This document shows, in pieces, positions 42,521-51,292 of a DNA stretch of 64,000 nucleotides (within the stretch, counting starts at the first letter, position 1; each line of letters begins with the position of its first letter). The stretch covers positions 1-64,000 of the forward strand of contig DASYDW010000031.1 of NCBI GenBank assembly GCA_036499395.1, written 5' to 3'. Position numbers and translations under genes: made by a program. This DNA comes from Pirellulales bacterium (GTDB lineage: Bacteria; Planctomycetota; Planctomycetia; Pirellulales; JACPPG01). The notes beneath the pieces were generated by a model that saw nothing but the letters and a program-made list of their open reading frames with translations, had not been told where the DNA came from and did no database searches.

Positions 42521-42570
42521 GCCGGTAGCGTCTGGGCGGAAGCCGCGCAGACGCTCCGGCCTATTTTTAT
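42521..42570 (+). terminator. Strong Rho-independent terminator
   Basis: GCCGG (42521-42525) and AGCGTCTG (42527-42534) pair with CAGACGCT (42548-42555) and CCGGC (42556-42560), with one bulged T. CTATTTTTAT follows. It ends the transcript of the 36-aa gene. Confidence 0.9.
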
Positions 42571-42708
42571 AGTGTCTTGGTTTCAGCTAAGTCATTGTCA
42601 GGAATCGCGGCCGGTAGGAGCTACGGATTTGGAGCCCGGCTCGAACGGCTGGTTGTTGACCCAACCCCCCTTGCCGGCTATAGTTACATCCAAACGTATT
42701 GCCAAAAA

Positions 42709-44061
42709 ATGAAATCGCGCCGTGAGAAGTTGATCTCGGCGCTAATCGAATCAACCTCACAGGAAGATCTCTTGTCCCACCCTCCGGTGGAATCCGCTTC
42801 CGGATTCCAGAACCTCTCGCTGTCCGAGCCGATGATGTCGGCTCTGGAGCACGCCGGATATATCGAGCCTACCGAGATTCAAGCCGGTTTGATCCCGCGC
42901 GCCTTGGCGGGTGTCGACGTGCTGGGTCAGGCGCGCACGGGAACCGGCAAAACGGCCTCGTTCGCGATTCCCATCATTGAACGGTTGAATCCGCATCCTG
43001 ACCATCGCGGCCCGCAAGCTTTGATCCTGGTGCCGACGCGCGAGCTGGCTGTCCAAGTGCGCGAAGAATGCGTCAAGCTGTCGCATGGCCGCAAGACGCA
43101 CGTCGTCGCAGTCTATGGCGGCAAGCCGATTCGCGAGCAGATGGAAAAGCTGAAGCGCGGCGTCGATATCGTCGTCGGCACTCCGGGGCGCGTGCTGGAT
43201 CACATCGGCCGTGGGACGCTGCATCTCGAAAGTCTGGCCGTCGTCGTGTTGGACGAGGCGGACCGGATGCTTGATATCGGCTTTCGCCCGGACATCGAGA
43301 AAATCTTGCGTCGTTGTCCGACGTCGCGGCAAACGCTGCTCTTAAGCGCCACGGTACCGCCGCCCGTCGAACGGCTCGCGCGGCGCTACATGCACGACCC
43401 CGAGTCGTTGAACTTCTCGCCGCGCGACGTGTCGGTCGAAACGATCGACCAGTACTATTTCACCGTGGCACCAGATCGCAAGATGGAGCTGGTGGTACGG
43501 CTATTGAAGCGCGAAGATCCACGACAATCGATCATCTTTTGCCGCACCAAGCGCGGCGTCGATAAGGTGACACGCAGCCTGGCCAAGCGCATGGAAGGGG
43601 TCGACTGCATTCACGGCGACCTGCCGCAAAAAGGGCGCGATCGGGTGATGGCCCGCTTTCGCGAAGGCAAGGTCCGCCACCTGGTCGCGACCGACGTTGT
43701 CGGCCGCGGCATCGACGTCAGCAACATTTCGCACATCGTCAATTACGATATTCCTGCCTTTTGCGATGACTATGTCCACCGCGTCGGGCGGACCGGGCGC
43801 ATGGGACGCGAGGGGGTGGCCTACACCTTCGTCACTCCCGAGGAAGGGCCTGAGCTGACCCGCATCGAGATGCGCATCGAACGACTGCTGACGCGCGACG
43901 AGTTCGAAGGTTTCGAGGCGATCGCGAAGCCTGTCGCCCCCGCAATCGATCAAGCAGCGGGCGAAGAAGGGGCTGATCCGGCGGCCGAACCCGCCAAGCC
44001 CACGCCCCCGCTAATGGGTCGTGGCGGCCGCGCCCCACGCCGCTTCCGCCGGGCGCTGTAA
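42709..44061 (+). CDS. DEAD-box ATP-dependent RNA helicase
   Basis: From ATG 42709 this is 450 aa with the full motif set: Q motif (EPTEIQAGLIPRAL), I ARTGTGKT, Ia PTRELA, Ib TPGR, II DEAD in VLDEADRMLD, III SAT (LLSATVPP), IV FCRTKRG, V RGIDVSN and VI HRVGRTGRMG. The C-terminal tail is short and basic (GRGGRAPRRFRRAL), fitting RNA contact. It unwinds or remodels RNA in the cytoplasm. The start is set after the terminator at 42570; an upstream frame to 42577 exists but has no ribosome site. RhlE-like by motif, but not further classified. Confidence 0.9.
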   Translation: MKSRREKLISALIESTSQEDLLSHPPVESASGFQNLSLSEPMMSALEHAGYIEPTEIQAGLIPRALAGVDVLGQARTGTGKTASFAIPIIERLNPHPDHRGPQALILVPTRELAVQVREECVKLSHGRKTHVVAVYGGKPIREQMEKLKRGVDIVVGTPGRVLDHIGRGTLHLESLAVVVLDEADRMLDIGFRPDIEKILRRCPTSRQTLLLSATVPPPVERLARRYMHDPESLNFSPRDVSVETIDQYYFTVAPDRKMELVVRLLKREDPRQSIIFCRTKRGVDKVTRSLAKRMEGVDCIHGDLPQKGRDRVMARFREGKVRHLVATDVVGRGIDVSNISHIVNYDIPAFCDDYVHRVGRTGRMGREGVAYTFVTPEEGPELTRIEMRIERLLTRDEFEGFEAIAKPVAPAIDQAAGEEGADPAAEPAKPTPPLMGRGGRAPRRFRRAL

Positions 44062-44208
44062 GAGTCGCCCGATCAACGGCTGCTTCTCGACGCATCACTT
44101 CTCCACATCGGTGCCATGCTTTTCCGCAGCAAGCGGATAAGCATGCCAAGCCACAACGATAGGGGCGCAACCGATTGCACGTCCTTCGACTACCTGCACG
44201 CGCCACGG

Positions 44209-45231
44209 CTATTGACCGTTGAACTCGTCATGCAGGAATTTCTGGCTCGACTCCCACAGTTCGGCCGCCTTCTGAAAATCGACGTCCATGCGCCGCGTCC
44301 CCATGGGGATTTTTAGTCGTGACTCGGCATCGACGTTCGGTCGCAATGGTTCCTGCGCGCTGAAGGACTGCGCTAATTGCGTCTCGACCGCCGGAGACAG
44401 AATAAAGCTCACGAGGCGCTGCGCCGTGCGCGGGTGATGCGATCCCTTGACGATGCTGACGGTCGTGGGAATGAATAGCGTCCCGAGATGCCCGTCACCT
44501 TGATCGGGATAGACGATCGCGACCGGCATGGCACGATCGACTTCCGCAATAGCGTCGTCCGAATCCGTGAGGCCAAAGGCCAACTGCCCAGCCCCGACGG
44601 CCACGGCCACTTGCTTATTGCTTCCCATGATCTGGACATGATTGTCCTTGATTTCGAGGAAGAACTGCTCGGCCGCGGCGCTTCCCCATGCGGCGAATAG
44701 GCAAGACGCGTGCGTGGCCGTCGTACCGGCAAGCGGCCTGGCCATGCCCGCCCTACGGCTCCAGCGCGGGTCGACCAGATCACGGATCGATCGCGGCAGT
44801 TGATCGTCCTTGGTCAATTCGGTATTCACGATCAGCACCCGCGCACGCGCTGCCAGTGCGTGCCAGGTGCCGCGCGGCGCACGATACATCTCGGGCAGGT
44901 CTTCGTCGCTGGGAAGCGGATATTCTTCGAGCAGCCCGAGCGCGTCCAGCCGCAGTGTCTGCACGATTTCGCTATTCCAAAAAATATCGCACCGCGGGTC
45001 GGATGCTTCCTTGATGATCTGCCTGGCAAGGCCGACCGAGCGGGTCGTGTCCGTGTCATAGACAGGTACGACCTTGATGCCGCTGGTGCGCTTGAAATCC
45101 TGATAGATCGGCTCGACGAATTCGGCATCGAGCGAGGTGTAGGCAATCACCTCGGGCAGAGGGACCCGCGAACTGCAGCCCCCCAGCAAAACGAAAGCCA
45201 AGGGTACAAACGCGCGCAGCGCTGTATCCAT
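44209..45231 (-). CDS. Extracellular solute-binding lipoprotein (iron-type, family 1)
   Basis: This 340-aa protein carries a lipoprotein signal (residues 1-19, LLGGC, Cys19). The rest has the solute-binding family 1 pattern: IAYTSLDAEFVEPIYQDF, a segment ending DIFWNSE, and a C-terminal lobe with RTAQRLVSFILSPAVETQLAQ. The arrangement is like FbpA/IdiA ferric-iron-binding proteins, but conserved iron ligands were not verified. No permease or ATPase gene is adjacent, so this binding protein is an orphan in the window. A phosphonate or thiamine-type relative is possible. Confidence 0.85.
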   Translation of the reverse strand: MDTALRAFVPLAFVLLGGCSSRVPLPEVIAYTSLDAEFVEPIYQDFKRTSGIKVVPVYDTDTTRSVGLARQIIKEASDPRCDIFWNSEIVQTLRLDALGLLEEYPLPSDEDLPEMYRAPRGTWHALAARARVLIVNTELTKDDQLPRSIRDLVDPRWSRRAGMARPLAGTTATHASCLFAAWGSAAAEQFFLEIKDNHVQIMGSNKQVAVAVGAGQLAFGLTDSDDAIAEVDRAMPVAIVYPDQGDGHLGTLFIPTTVSIVKGSHHPRTAQRLVSFILSPAVETQLAQSFSAQEPLRPNVDAESRLKIPMGTRRMDVDFQKAAELWESSQKFLHDEFNGQ

Positions 45232-45580
45232 CCGTCAATGCACTCCCTGCCGTACGGTCCTCCCCCAAGGCCCTCGTATCTTCAGTTTATCTCGCGACCA
45301 GCCCGGCGAGTAGTTGGCGAGAACAGAATTTGAACGTGACACCAAAAGGGAACGACTTATTGGCCTAAGGTAAAACAGCGATGTATTTCGCATGCCTGCT
45401 GTCAGGAACCGCGTCGCCCCGATCAGGACGCCACGCGTGAAATGACTTGTACGCTGCCAGCGCACCGCCGGATTGCCTTAAATGTCTAAAAATCCCCATT
45501 CCTTGGTTGGTACGCAGGCAAAGTACAATAGAGGAGTGCTAGGATTGGCTCCCCATCCTTGTCGTCCCCTCGCCACCGCT
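45232..45580 (+). promoter_or_regulatory. Divergent intergenic region with a candidate promoter
   Basis: TTGGTT (45503-45508), a 15-base spacer and TACAAT (45524-45529) lie about 50 bases upstream of the ATG at 45581 and support that start over the frame's earlier ATG at 45482. The remaining bases show no clear gene or RNA structure. Confidence 0.45.
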
Positions 45581-46927
45581 ATGCCGAACTCCGCCTCGAA
45601 GATCATGTTCTTGGCCGTCTGGCTATTTTCGACTACGCCTGCCGTTGCGGGCGAGAATCCGGCATCGGAAGCGCGCGACAACACGGCAACAGCATCGACC
45701 GTGCCGGTCCGCGAACCCGGGAAGGCCCTGTTAAAAACGGCCGGTATCCGCGAGCTGTCCGGCAAGTATCTGACTCTCTATACCGATCTGCCCGCCAGCT
45801 CGGGCGCGGATCGACTCGTCGACGCCTTCGACCAGGCCTATTCCCAGTGGTGCTCCTATTTTGGCCTGCCCGAGGCGCGCACTCCCCCGTGGCGCGCGAC
45901 AGCGTGTCTGATGCGCGACAAGAAGCGTTTCGCCGCCGCGGGACTTGTCCCCGCGGACCTACCAGCCTTCGACCACGCGTACTTTCGAGGAAATCGAGTG
46001 TGGATTTACGAGCAGAAAGACGGCTATTACCAACGGCATCTACTGCTGCATGAAGGCACGCACGCTTTCATGAATGCCACGCTCGGCTCGTGCGGCCCTC
46101 CCTGGTTCATGGAGGGCATCGCCGAGCTTTTGGCGACGCACGCGCTCGATGAAGACAAGGTCGCCTTGAACCGATTTCCTGGCGACGCCGATGATGTGCC
46201 TGGCTGGGGGCGCGTTCGATTGGTGCATGACGCACTGAAGCAGGGGCGGCGTTTGAAGATCGATGACGTCCTAACCTATGACGCGCGCGCTCACGAGCAG
46301 GTCGAACCGTACGGTTGGTGCTGGGCGGCGGCGGCGTTCCTTGACGGTCATCCACGCTACCAAGAGCACTTCCGAAAATTGGCCGTTCATCCTGACGCAA
46401 AGGACTTCAACGAACGGCTCCGCCGTGAATTCGCCACAGACTGGCCGCAACTGGCCGAAGAATGGCAGCTTTTCGTCGAGCATCTGGAATATGGTTACGA
46501 TCTTACGCGCGAGGCGATCGACTTTCGCCCGGGCAAGCTACTCGCCGCAACGGGCACGAAAGTGAAAGTCGCTGCTGATCGCGGCTGGCAATCGACAGGT
46601 CTAACGCTCGAAGCCGGCAAGGGCTATCGATTGCGCGCCACCGGCCGATTCCAAGTGGCCTCTGATCCGCAACCCTGGCCGAGCGGCCCGGCAGGCGTGA
46701 CGATCCGCTATTGGGAAGGAAAGCCGCTGGGGATGATGCTCGCGGCCGTGCATCCCGAGCCGTTTGACCCAAGTTCACAAAGCAGCCTGCTCAAGCCGAT
46801 CGCGATTGGCGAAGACGCCACGATCGAGCCAGCGATCACGGGCACTCTCTATTTGCGCATCAACGACTCGCCCGCCGAACTGAACGACAACGCGGGTTCG
46901 GTCGAAGTTCGCATCAGCGCCGAGTAG
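45581..46927 (+). CDS. Secreted zinc metallopeptidase (HExxH) with LecA-like C-terminal domain
   Basis: From ATG 45581 this is 448 aa with a signal peptide (residues 1-23, AVAG). Residues 55-320 form a gluzincin-like peptidase domain with H157-E158-x-x-H161 (HEGTH) and a downstream W-F-M-E-G-I-A-E helix; E178 is the probable third zinc ligand. Residues 335-448 form a beta domain (GKGYRLRATGRFQV..IEPAITGTLYLRINDSPAELND, ending VEVRISAE) that resembles the PA-IL/LecA galactose-lectin fold. That is a domain guess from pattern. It probably acts outside the cytoplasm on glycan-associated proteins. Confidence 0.75.
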   Translation: MPNSASKIMFLAVWLFSTTPAVAGENPASEARDNTATASTVPVREPGKALLKTAGIRELSGKYLTLYTDLPASSGADRLVDAFDQAYSQWCSYFGLPEARTPPWRATACLMRDKKRFAAAGLVPADLPAFDHAYFRGNRVWIYEQKDGYYQRHLLLHEGTHAFMNATLGSCGPPWFMEGIAELLATHALDEDKVALNRFPGDADDVPGWGRVRLVHDALKQGRRLKIDDVLTYDARAHEQVEPYGWCWAAAAFLDGHPRYQEHFRKLAVHPDAKDFNERLRREFATDWPQLAEEWQLFVEHLEYGYDLTREAIDFRPGKLLAATGTKVKVAADRGWQSTGLTLEAGKGYRLRATGRFQVASDPQPWPSGPAGVTIRYWEGKPLGMMLAAVHPEPFDPSSQSSLLKPIAIGEDATIEPAITGTLYLRINDSPAELNDNAGSVEVRISAE

Positions 46928-47090
46928 ATGCAACGCATGATCGTTGCTCGCGATGCACGGCGCAATGAACTTACGGCTGCCGCTGCGCAAACTTAACAAG
47001 AAGTTGCTCATTGAACTGGCGCGTGCGAGAATGTCGTCGCGGTGACGGCCCCGGACGCGGCCATGTTTCCGATTCACAAGGGCAATTCTT

Positions 47091-47915
47091 ATGAGTACCG
47101 ATCCAGTTACGCGTGATTATCCGCCGCCGGTGCCTGCCACCACGGCTCACAGACTCATCGGCACGCTCAACATACTCTTTGCGAGCGTCATGCTGTTGTG
47201 TGGGCTTTGTAGTGGCGCCAGTTTGCTGATGCAGGTGGCCATGGCACCGATGACTGAGGGTTACCAAAAGCAAATGCAGGAGACGATCCAAGCGCAGATT
47301 GAAAAGGAACATCAGAAAAAGATCGATGAACTGAAGGACCAAGAAAACGCGGCGGCCACTGCCGAAGAAAAAGCGCGCCTCGTGGCCGAGCGCGAGGCCC
47401 TGGAGCAGAAAACGCCAGCGGAGGTGCCGATCGCCGACATGATGGCGGCCTATCGCGACCCCAAGCTGATAGGCTACTTGATCGCCGATATGACGACCGG
47501 ACTCTTCGGGAACGTTTTCATGCTCGCCTCGGGGATCGGCTTGCTGGCATCGAAAGCCTGGGCGCGCCGTTTAGGCGTTTGGGTAGCCGTGTTCAAGATC
47601 ATCAGGCTCGTGGCAGTGTATGGATTCGCGATCGTCTTCGTGATTCCTGTTTTCTCGCAAAAGATGGGCGAGATGCTGGGGCAAATGACGGAGCAGATGC
47701 AGCAAAAAGCGGCGCCACCGGCTGGCGGTGCTCCGATACCGAATATGGCCCAGACCATGGCAACGTTTTACGGCATTGCCATGAGCTCGGGGGCCGTGTT
47801 GATGATTCTCTTCGGCGCCATATATCCGGCCATTGTGCTTTGGGTGCTAACGCGTCCCCGCGTTAAGTCTGCGTGCGGCGAAGTGCCCGTCGGCTTCGGG
47901 GCCGAGCTGCAGTGA
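47091..47915 (+). CDS. Membrane protein with internal coiled coil
   Basis: This 274-aa protein has four hydrophobic helices (about residues 22-50, 127-150, 160-182 and 228-255). Between the first and second is a highly charged coiled coil (residues 56-110, EKEHQKKIDELKDQENAAAT and similar). There is no signal peptide. Its TGA stop overlaps the GTG start of the ABC-2 permease by four bases, so the two are probably translationally coupled. No known family. It may be an accessory subunit of the transporter. Confidence 0.65.
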   Translation: MSTDPVTRDYPPPVPATTAHRLIGTLNILFASVMLLCGLCSGASLLMQVAMAPMTEGYQKQMQETIQAQIEKEHQKKIDELKDQENAAATAEEKARLVAEREALEQKTPAEVPIADMMAAYRDPKLIGYLIADMTTGLFGNVFMLASGIGLLASKAWARRLGVWVAVFKIIRLVAVYGFAIVFVIPVFSQKMGEMLGQMTEQMQQKAAPPAGGAPIPNMAQTMATFYGIAMSSGAVLMILFGAIYPAIVLWVLTRPRVKSACGEVPVGFGAELQ

Positions 47916-49612
47916 ACGTGCTCGAACCACTGTTCGGCCCGCTAGCGGTCTTGGAATGCCGTCGCGCGGCGCAGCCTGCGTGGTTAATTTGGGTGCGGAT
48001 GGCAGCGGGCATTCCGGCAGCGGGAATCGCGCTGGTCGTGTTCTGGTTGTGGATGTTCCTGTCCCAGATCGATAACACTTTTTTGCCGGGGCGACTTCTG
48101 GCGCATGGATTGATCACCGCCGAGGCAACGCAAATTGTCTTGGCGCTATTGATTGCCCCGGCGCTGGTCGCGGGCTCGATCGCTGGCGAGAAAGATCGCG
48201 GCACGCTCGCACTACTGCTCACGAGCCGACTCACGGCGCGCGAAATCATTCTGGGCCGGCTGGTCGGATGCCTTTCACAGGTTGCCTTGTTAACGATCGC
48301 GGCCACACCATCGATTGTCGTGCTGGCCGCGTCGCGACGGGTCACCTTGATCGAGCTGTTGTTGCTAATCGGCCTGCCTGCCGGCGTGGCGCTCGGCGCG
48401 GGGGGCCTGACAATTGCCGTCTCGGTCCTGACCAAACGCGGACGTGATGCATTGATTGCCGTCTACGGGATCGAAGCAATTATGCTGGCCGTTTCGTTCC
48501 TTGCCGGAGGAAGTGGCTGGCTCGTATGGTTGGAAACACTTAATCCGCTGGCGGCCATCTATTTGCTGGTGGCTGGCGCTGATGTTCGCCCCGCACTCGG
48601 GACCGTAACGATTTGGCTGGGACTGGCTGTCACAGGCGCACTCGTGGCAATCTGGCAACTGCGGCCCGCGTATCGGCGACAGTCCGGCGACGAATCAACA
48701 GACCGCGGACAGCGCCGGCGCAAGGTGACTGAGATCGACCGATGGCCCATGCTGTGGAAAGAATTGCAGTTCGAAAGCTACAACAATCTTGGATCATTCG
48801 GCAAATGGCTGAACCGCCTTTTGGCCGGATTGCTGCTGACCGGCGCCGCGCTGATTGTGCTGAAGTTCGTTTGGGACTTCGGGCGAGGGACGTCGCTGGC
48901 CTCGGTCGATTATTACGCCGCTACGGCGATCGGTGGTTCGGCCACTTTCGTACTGTGGCTGGCGCAATGGACGATCGGTTTGCGGGCCGCCGCGACGATC
49001 GGTGTCGAGCGACAGCGTTCTACGTGGGACGCCGTTCTCACGACGCCGCTCGATGGGTACGAGATTGTTCTGGCGAAGATTTGCGGCGCCTTGCACGCGA
49101 TGCGTTGGTTGCTCGTTGCCATATGTCTGGCCTGGACCGCGGCCATGTTGGCCGGCGGATTGCCGGTCTCGACATATCTCAATGACCTGGCACTCCTAGG
49201 GGCAGGAGGCGCCTTCATGGCGGCGCTTGGCGTAGCGGTATCGCTGCAGGTTTCCAATGCCGCGCGAAGCATGGCGGTCACCATCGGCCTATGGATGGCC
49301 GCGGCGGTCGTGACGGGAATCTTGGCGTGGCTGCTATCGATCGTCATTTCGCTGGTCGCGGCAATTATCGGCGCGACGTTTGTCGTGGCCACCGCTCCGA
49401 ACGCCGTACCTTCGGGAGGATCTGTCGGCGACTTCATCAGGTTGATCCTGGCCGCGGCCCGCGGCTTGTCACGAGTTGGGTTGTACGTCGTAGGATTGGT
49501 GACGCTGGCGATGTGGATTGGAGCTCATTTCGATCGGCTCGCCGGACGGATGGGTGGCCGGTCGATCGGTAATATTGCCAAGACGGCCTTCAATTCGTTG
49601 ACCAAACCGTAA
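47912..49612 (+). CDS. ABC-2 type transporter permease
   Basis: From GTG 47912 this is 566 aa with about a dozen hydrophobic segments. The hallmark GEKDRGTLALLLTSRLTAREIILGRLVG lies after the third helix, and a second similar segment (GVERQRSTWDAVLTTPLDGYEIVLAKI) lies midway, suggesting two ABC-2 halves in one chain. Such permeases export lipids, polysaccharide or drugs, or act in gliding and envelope assembly (NatB/GldF-like). No ABC ATPase gene lies beside it in the window, so the ATPase must come from elsewhere. Overlap with the preceding membrane protein suggests a complex. Confidence 0.8.
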   Translation: MNVLEPLFGPLAVLECRRAAQPAWLIWVRMAAGIPAAGIALVVFWLWMFLSQIDNTFLPGRLLAHGLITAEATQIVLALLIAPALVAGSIAGEKDRGTLALLLTSRLTAREIILGRLVGCLSQVALLTIAATPSIVVLAASRRVTLIELLLLIGLPAGVALGAGGLTIAVSVLTKRGRDALIAVYGIEAIMLAVSFLAGGSGWLVWLETLNPLAAIYLLVAGADVRPALGTVTIWLGLAVTGALVAIWQLRPAYRRQSGDESTDRGQRRRKVTEIDRWPMLWKELQFESYNNLGSFGKWLNRLLAGLLLTGAALIVLKFVWDFGRGTSLASVDYYAATAIGGSATFVLWLAQWTIGLRAAATIGVERQRSTWDAVLTTPLDGYEIVLAKICGALHAMRWLLVAICLAWTAAMLAGGLPVSTYLNDLALLGAGGAFMAALGVAVSLQVSNAARSMAVTIGLWMAAAVVTGILAWLLSIVISLVAAIIGATFVVATAPNAVPSGGSVGDFIRLILAAARGLSRVGLYVVGLVTLAMWIGAHFDRLAGRMGGRSIGNIAKTAFNSLTKP

Positions 49613-49742
49613 ACAGTCTCGGCGAAAGCGTCCGCACCCGAGCCGAAGAGCAATATTCCGCCGGTTCCCCCCCTCGCCCGGCGTACCGCCGGCGCGTTAC
49701 TATTTGGGTTCCCAAATTGGCTGCCCGCGGTTCGGCACCTCA

Positions 49743-49772
49743 CACCAGCCCGAATCGCCAGCGAGGGAAGCG
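49743..49772 (+). repeat. CACCAGCCCG repeat, copy 2
   Basis: CACCAGCCCGAATCGCCAGC is followed by GAGGGAAGCG. It lies in the leader of miaB and is related to the copies at 40585, 54574 and 63684 (inverted). Confidence 0.55.
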
Positions 49773-49845
49773 CGACCCATGCTGGCGCTTCGGTCTACTA
49801 GGTAAGAATCTCGCTTATTTTGAAGCTTCGATACAACCGGCCCTC

Positions 49846-51249
49846 ATGCCCAAACTCTACATCGAAACCGTCGGCTGCCAGATGAACATGCTCGATAGCG
49901 AGCTTGTCGTGGCCAGCCTGCGCAAAGACGGGTACGAGTTGGTTCCGACCGCGGGCGAGGCGGATACGATTCTGTTCAACACCTGCAGCGTCCGGCAGCA
50001 TGCCGAGGACAAGATCTACAGCGCCCTGGGCCGGCTGAAGCACGCCAAGACCAAGGACCCGCACAAGATCATCGGCGTGCTGGGCTGCATGGCGCAAAAG
50101 GATCAAAAGCTGATCTTCGACCGGGCCCCCTACGTCGACCTGGTGGTGGGGCCGGGGCAACTGCACCAGATTCCGACATTGATTTCGGAAATCGCGGCCG
50201 GCAGCGGCCCTCGCATGGAAGTCAGCCTGGATCGTACGGCCGGCAGCCGCTCGGAAGTCGAGCGCAGCTTTGAAAGCTATGATCCGCTGCGCGACGAACA
50301 GATGCGCCCCTCGCCGTACCAGGCGTTCGTGCGGATTATGATCGGCTGCGACAAGTTCTGCACCTATTGCATCGTGCCGAAAGTTCGTGGGCCGGAGCAA
50401 AGTCGCCCCGCGGCGCAGATCGAATTCGAAGCCCGCCGTTTGGCCGAAGAAGGCTGCCGCGAGATCACGCTGCTAGGGCAAACCGTCAATAGTTATCGGC
50501 ATACCGACGGTGGCCGTACCTCGCGGTTATCCGACCTGTTGGTGCGATTGCAGGAAATTCCGGGGCTGGATCGCATCAAGTTCGTCACCAATTATCCTAA
50601 GGATATGACCGACGACCTGCTGACCGCCGTGCGCGACCTACCCAAGTGTTCGCACTATTTGCACGTCCCGGTACAAAGCGGATCGGACGAAGTGCTACGG
50701 CGGATGAAACGCGGCTACACGGTGGGCGAATATCGCGAGATGCTGGCGCGGATTCGCGAGATGATTCCCGACTCGGCCGTGACTAGCGACTTCATCGTCG
50801 GCTTTTGCGGTGAGACGGAAGCTGATTATGAGCTGTCCGCCGAGCTGTTGCGCGAAGGGCGCTTCAAGAACAGCTTCATTTTCAAATACAGTGCGCGCCC
50901 TGGAACGAAAGGGGCGGAACTGTACGCCGACGATATTCCGGACGACGTCAAGCGCCGCCGCAACAACGAGTTGCTTGCCATTCAGGCCGAAATCAGTGAG
51001 CAGGACAACCAGGCGTTTCTGGGCCGCCAGGTACAAGTCTTGGTCGAAGGACCGAGCAAATTGAACCGCGCCGACAGCGGCATGCTTCAGTTGACCGGCC
51101 GTACCAACTGTGATCGAATCGTAGTGTTCGACGGGAATGAGCGCCTCGTCGGACAATTCATTCCCGTCGTGATTTACGACGCCAACGCGTGGACTTTGTT
51201 CGGCAGCGTCGTCACCACCCACGCCGGCCCCGAAGTCTACAGCTTGTAA
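49846..51249 (+). CDS. miaB: tRNA-2-methylthio-N6-dimethylallyladenosine synthase
   Basis: From ATG 49846 this is 467 aa, typical for MiaB. It is a radical-SAM methylthiotransferase that modifies i6A37 of tRNAs reading U-starting codons. The N-terminal UPF0004 domain has its three cluster cysteines (C11 in ETVGCQMN, then FNTCSVRQ and VLGCMAQ). The radical-SAM cluster CDKFCTYC and the C-terminal TRAM domain (residues 400-460, LGRQVQVLVEGPSK) are present. The upstream frame to 49717 lacks a ribosome site. No miaA is adjacent. The glnE gene starts 43 bases after. Confidence 0.95.
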   Translation: MPKLYIETVGCQMNMLDSELVVASLRKDGYELVPTAGEADTILFNTCSVRQHAEDKIYSALGRLKHAKTKDPHKIIGVLGCMAQKDQKLIFDRAPYVDLVVGPGQLHQIPTLISEIAAGSGPRMEVSLDRTAGSRSEVERSFESYDPLRDEQMRPSPYQAFVRIMIGCDKFCTYCIVPKVRGPEQSRPAAQIEFEARRLAEEGCREITLLGQTVNSYRHTDGGRTSRLSDLLVRLQEIPGLDRIKFVTNYPKDMTDDLLTAVRDLPKCSHYLHVPVQSGSDEVLRRMKRGYTVGEYREMLARIREMIPDSAVTSDFIVGFCGETEADYELSAELLREGRFKNSFIFKYSARPGTKGAELYADDIPDDVKRRRNNELLAIQAEISEQDNQAFLGRQVQVLVEGPSKLNRADSGMLQLTGRTNCDRIVVFDGNERLVGQFIPVVIYDANAWTLFGSVVTTHAGPEVYSL

Positions 51250-51292
51250 GCGCCCCACCCCGCAGGCGGCTACCCAGGCGCGTTCGAAAATC

